Shown here one piece after another: positions 32,105-33,565 of a stretch of 33,565 nucleotides of DNA. The notes under the pieces were generated by a model that had not been told where the DNA came from, searched no databases, and was given only the letters and a program-made list of their open reading frames with translations. The translations under genes were made by a program, and so were the position numbers. Numbering within the stretch: position 1 is the stretch's first letter; each line of letters opens with the position of its first letter. The stretch comes from an uncultured Akkermansia sp. (GTDB lineage: Bacteria > Verrucomicrobiota > Verrucomicrobiia > Verrucomicrobiales > Akkermansiaceae). The DNA is taken from contig CANQSY010000011.1 of assembly GCA_947626635.1 (NCBI GenBank), positions 1-33,565 on the forward strand, in the 5' to 3' direction.

Positions 32105-33565
32105 TTAGTTTTGTATATTCACACCATTCTGCATATTCAGGGCTCCTGAGCTTGTGGCTTGTGCCCTGACGGTGGTTTCACACGCTTCTGTATTATCGAG
32201 GGTAATTGTCGCATTGGTGTCGCTGACGAAGCTGCCTACCCTGTGAATAATTTGCGTTTGGTACTGCAGGGAGTTAGCGTTAGCGTTCATGGCGGTGTTA
32301 TTCTGTGTTGCCGTTGTATTGTTGTTCGTTACCGTCTGGTCGTTTACGGAGAGGATGGTCTTCTTACGTCCTAAGGCAAGGACTTCCTCGTTCAGTTGTT
32401 TCACTGTTTTGTTACCGACGATGATGTGCTCTTTACCCAGGAAGAAGAGGTTGGATACTCCTTTGAGCAATTTTGTGATTCCTCCCATGGCCCCCAACAA
32501 CCCCCCCGCTATAGCCTGTCCCACTATCGCTAAACCAACCCCACCTATAATGGTCATCGGTGCGGTAGCCACCTTCGAGTCTCGGCATTTCATTTTCGGT
32601 TTCTTGTTGCCGAATGCCACTGTATAGGTGTCTGTCGTTTCATTCCCTTTGCCGAATTTATCCTGGAGCGTCGCACCGATTATCGTGCCTGCGCCTCCGC
32701 CAATCGCCATGGCGCCTACCCACGTTACCCCGCTTAAGGCCATATCCGCTTTTGAGGTCAAATTCCCTACCGTGAGGGCTCCGCCGGAAACGCTGCTTCG
32801 CTCGCCCATGGCAATAAAGCCGGCTATGGGAGTATTAACGGTGACATGTTCATCCGCATAGTTCAGGTAGGTCGGAGATGACAGAGTGAGGGTGGCAGGT
32901 TCCATCTTCACCATGCTTCCTGTCGGACTTAGAAGATTGGATATGTTGCCGTCCATGATGTTGCCGACCAGTCCGGTAACGGTCGTGATGGTCTTGACGA
33001 TGCCGCCGGCTGCGCTGCCCAACAAATCTGAGCTGGATATGCCATACACGCGATTGCCATCCTGCAATTCATCGCAGTAGATGAGGGAGGTGCCAAGGAG
33101 GTTCTTCGCATCAAACATCGAAAAGGCTACGTTGAGGGCGCCATTGAAAACGGTGTCATGGACGGCCGCCCCGCCGACTATCGTCGTTTTCGGCGCTACG
33201 AGACTCGCACTGAGATCCGTGACCATGAACGTGGAACCGAGGTAGGTCTGCGCCATGAAGACATTGGTGGCAAGGTTGCTGATGTAGGGGCCCTTGATGT
33301 TCACCCCGCTGCCGTCGATGCGAATCCTGCCGCCCAGGAGCCCTCCGGTTTTAATGCCCATGAGGTGCTCGGTCTGCTGTTTCCCGTCAGGATTGTACGC
33401 CGCATAGGCTCCCGAGTTGAGCACCTTGCCGCACGCACTTGTCATTTCGATGCCGCCCTCCGTGATCTTGATGGAGGAGCGTCCCACGCGGAACGTGATC
33501 GCCTGAGCCGACGTAAGGACGATTTCGCCGCCCGCGTTCACGATCTGGTGGTCGGCGGACTGTAT
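32105..33565 (-). CDS. vgrG: VgrG C-terminal part with long Gly-rich hydrophobic extension (5' end beyond window)
   Basis: The frame is open through the right edge, so the start is not seen; a GTG at 33541 is internal. The first residues (QSADHQIVNAGGEIVL, AQAITFRVGRSSIKITEGG, IEM) are the end of the VgrG beta-prism (VgrG/DUF2345-type pattern xSSIxxxxGGIxM), which forms the spike shaft. Beyond it come some 430 residues of extension, more than plain VgrGs have. They include two Gly-rich hydrophobic segments (about residues 267-292 and 327-354 counted from 33541), a short basic stretch with KPKMKCRDSK, and an Asn/Thr-rich segment (about 400-423). This resembles an evolved VgrG with an effector or membrane-active domain, but no enzyme motif is visible. 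It is the first gene of the operon inside the window. Confidence 0.8.
   Translation of the reverse strand: MQSADHQIVNAGGEIVLTSAQAITFRVGRSSIKITEGGIEMTSACGKVLNSGAYAAYNPDGKQQTEHLMGIKTGGLLGGRIRIDGSGVNIKGPYISNLATNVFMAQTYLGSTFMVTDLSASLVAPKTTIVGGAAVHDTVFNGALNVAFSMFDAKNLLGTSLIYCDELQDGNRVYGISSSDLLGSAAGGIVKTITTVTGLVGNIMDGNISNLLSPTGSMVKMEPATLTLSSPTYLNYADEHVTVNTPIAGFIAMGERSSVSGGALTVGNLTSKADMALSGVTWVGAMAIGGGAGTIIGATLQDKFGKGNETTDTYTVAFGNKKPKMKCRDSKVATAPMTIIGGVGLAIVGQAIAGGLLGAMGGITKLLKGVSNLFFLGKEHIIVGNKTVKQLNEEVLALGRKKTILSVNDQTVTNNNTTATQNNTAMNANANSLQYQTQIIHRVGSFVSDTNATITLDNTEACETTVRAQATSSGALNMQNGVNIQN

Noticed and set aside
1-33565. Search by eye for tRNA and rRNA genes and for an integrase or transposase
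   Set aside because: No tRNA-like T-loop with matching acceptor arms, no rRNA signatures and no DDE, tyrosine or serine recombinase motifs were seen.

Overview
The window comes from a Gram-negative, outer-membrane-bearing bacterium. It holds an LptD-like LPS transporter, a periplasmic L,D-transpeptidase-fold enzyme, several lipoproteins with lipoboxes and most of a type VI secretion system (T6SS) envelope-complex operon. GC content is fairly high and 4-base ATGA stop/start overlaps are common. Shine-Dalgarno sequences are often weak, and gene blocks are separated by GC-rich, hairpin-rich repeats that also carry a tandem TTTACGA heptamer. A Verrucomicrobiota or related PVC lineage is my best guess, but this is inference without a marker gene.

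Layout, left to right. (1) 236-7456, minus strand: a four-gene ATGA-overlapped operon. A large SNF2-family helicase comes first, then an oligopeptide-type substrate-binding lipoprotein and two permeases (oppA-oppB-oppC type). No transporter ATPase gene lies in the window. (2) 7640-7850: repeats. (3) 7933-9089, plus: a small membrane protein overlapping pdxA (vitamin B6 synthesis). (4) 9119-9420: repeats, including a run of six adjacent perfect hairpins. (5) 9551-15485, plus: a strong sigma-70-like promoter, then a three-gene operon. It encodes a bifunctional OlsF-like acyltransferase (aminolipid synthesis), an LptD-like outer-membrane protein and a GAF-type sigma-54 activator, and is followed by a terminator-containing repeat. 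(6) 15618-19453, minus: an AT-richer accessory block. It has a YafK/DpaA-like L,D-transpeptidase-fold protein and five poorly known genes: a lipoprotein, two membrane or exported proteins and two that resemble immunity-type families. (7) ndk at 19987-20424, plus, with either a 13-codon leader ORF or an overlapping promoter just upstream. (8) 20441-20868: repeats, in which modules found separately elsewhere in the window are joined. (9) 20876-33565, minus: a tightly packed T6SS operon. In transcription order it is vgrG (cut by the right edge), a DUF6931-like gene, a TssJ-like lipoprotein, PAAR, tssJ, tssK, tssL, tssM and tssA.

The T6SS segment encodes the membrane complex (TssJLM), the baseplate link (TssK), the cap protein (TssA) and the spike (VgrG plus PAAR). 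Sheath, tube, wedge and ClpV genes (tssBCEFGH, hcp) are not in the window and would have to lie beyond the right edge or elsewhere. Unusual points are two divergent TssJ-like lipoproteins flanking PAAR, a very long TssM with an apparent tandem duplication of its C-terminal beta domain, a coiled-coil insertion in the DUF6931-like protein, and a VgrG with a long glycine-rich, partly hydrophobic extension. These, with the mosaic hairpin repeats, are the best candidates for undescribed biology here.
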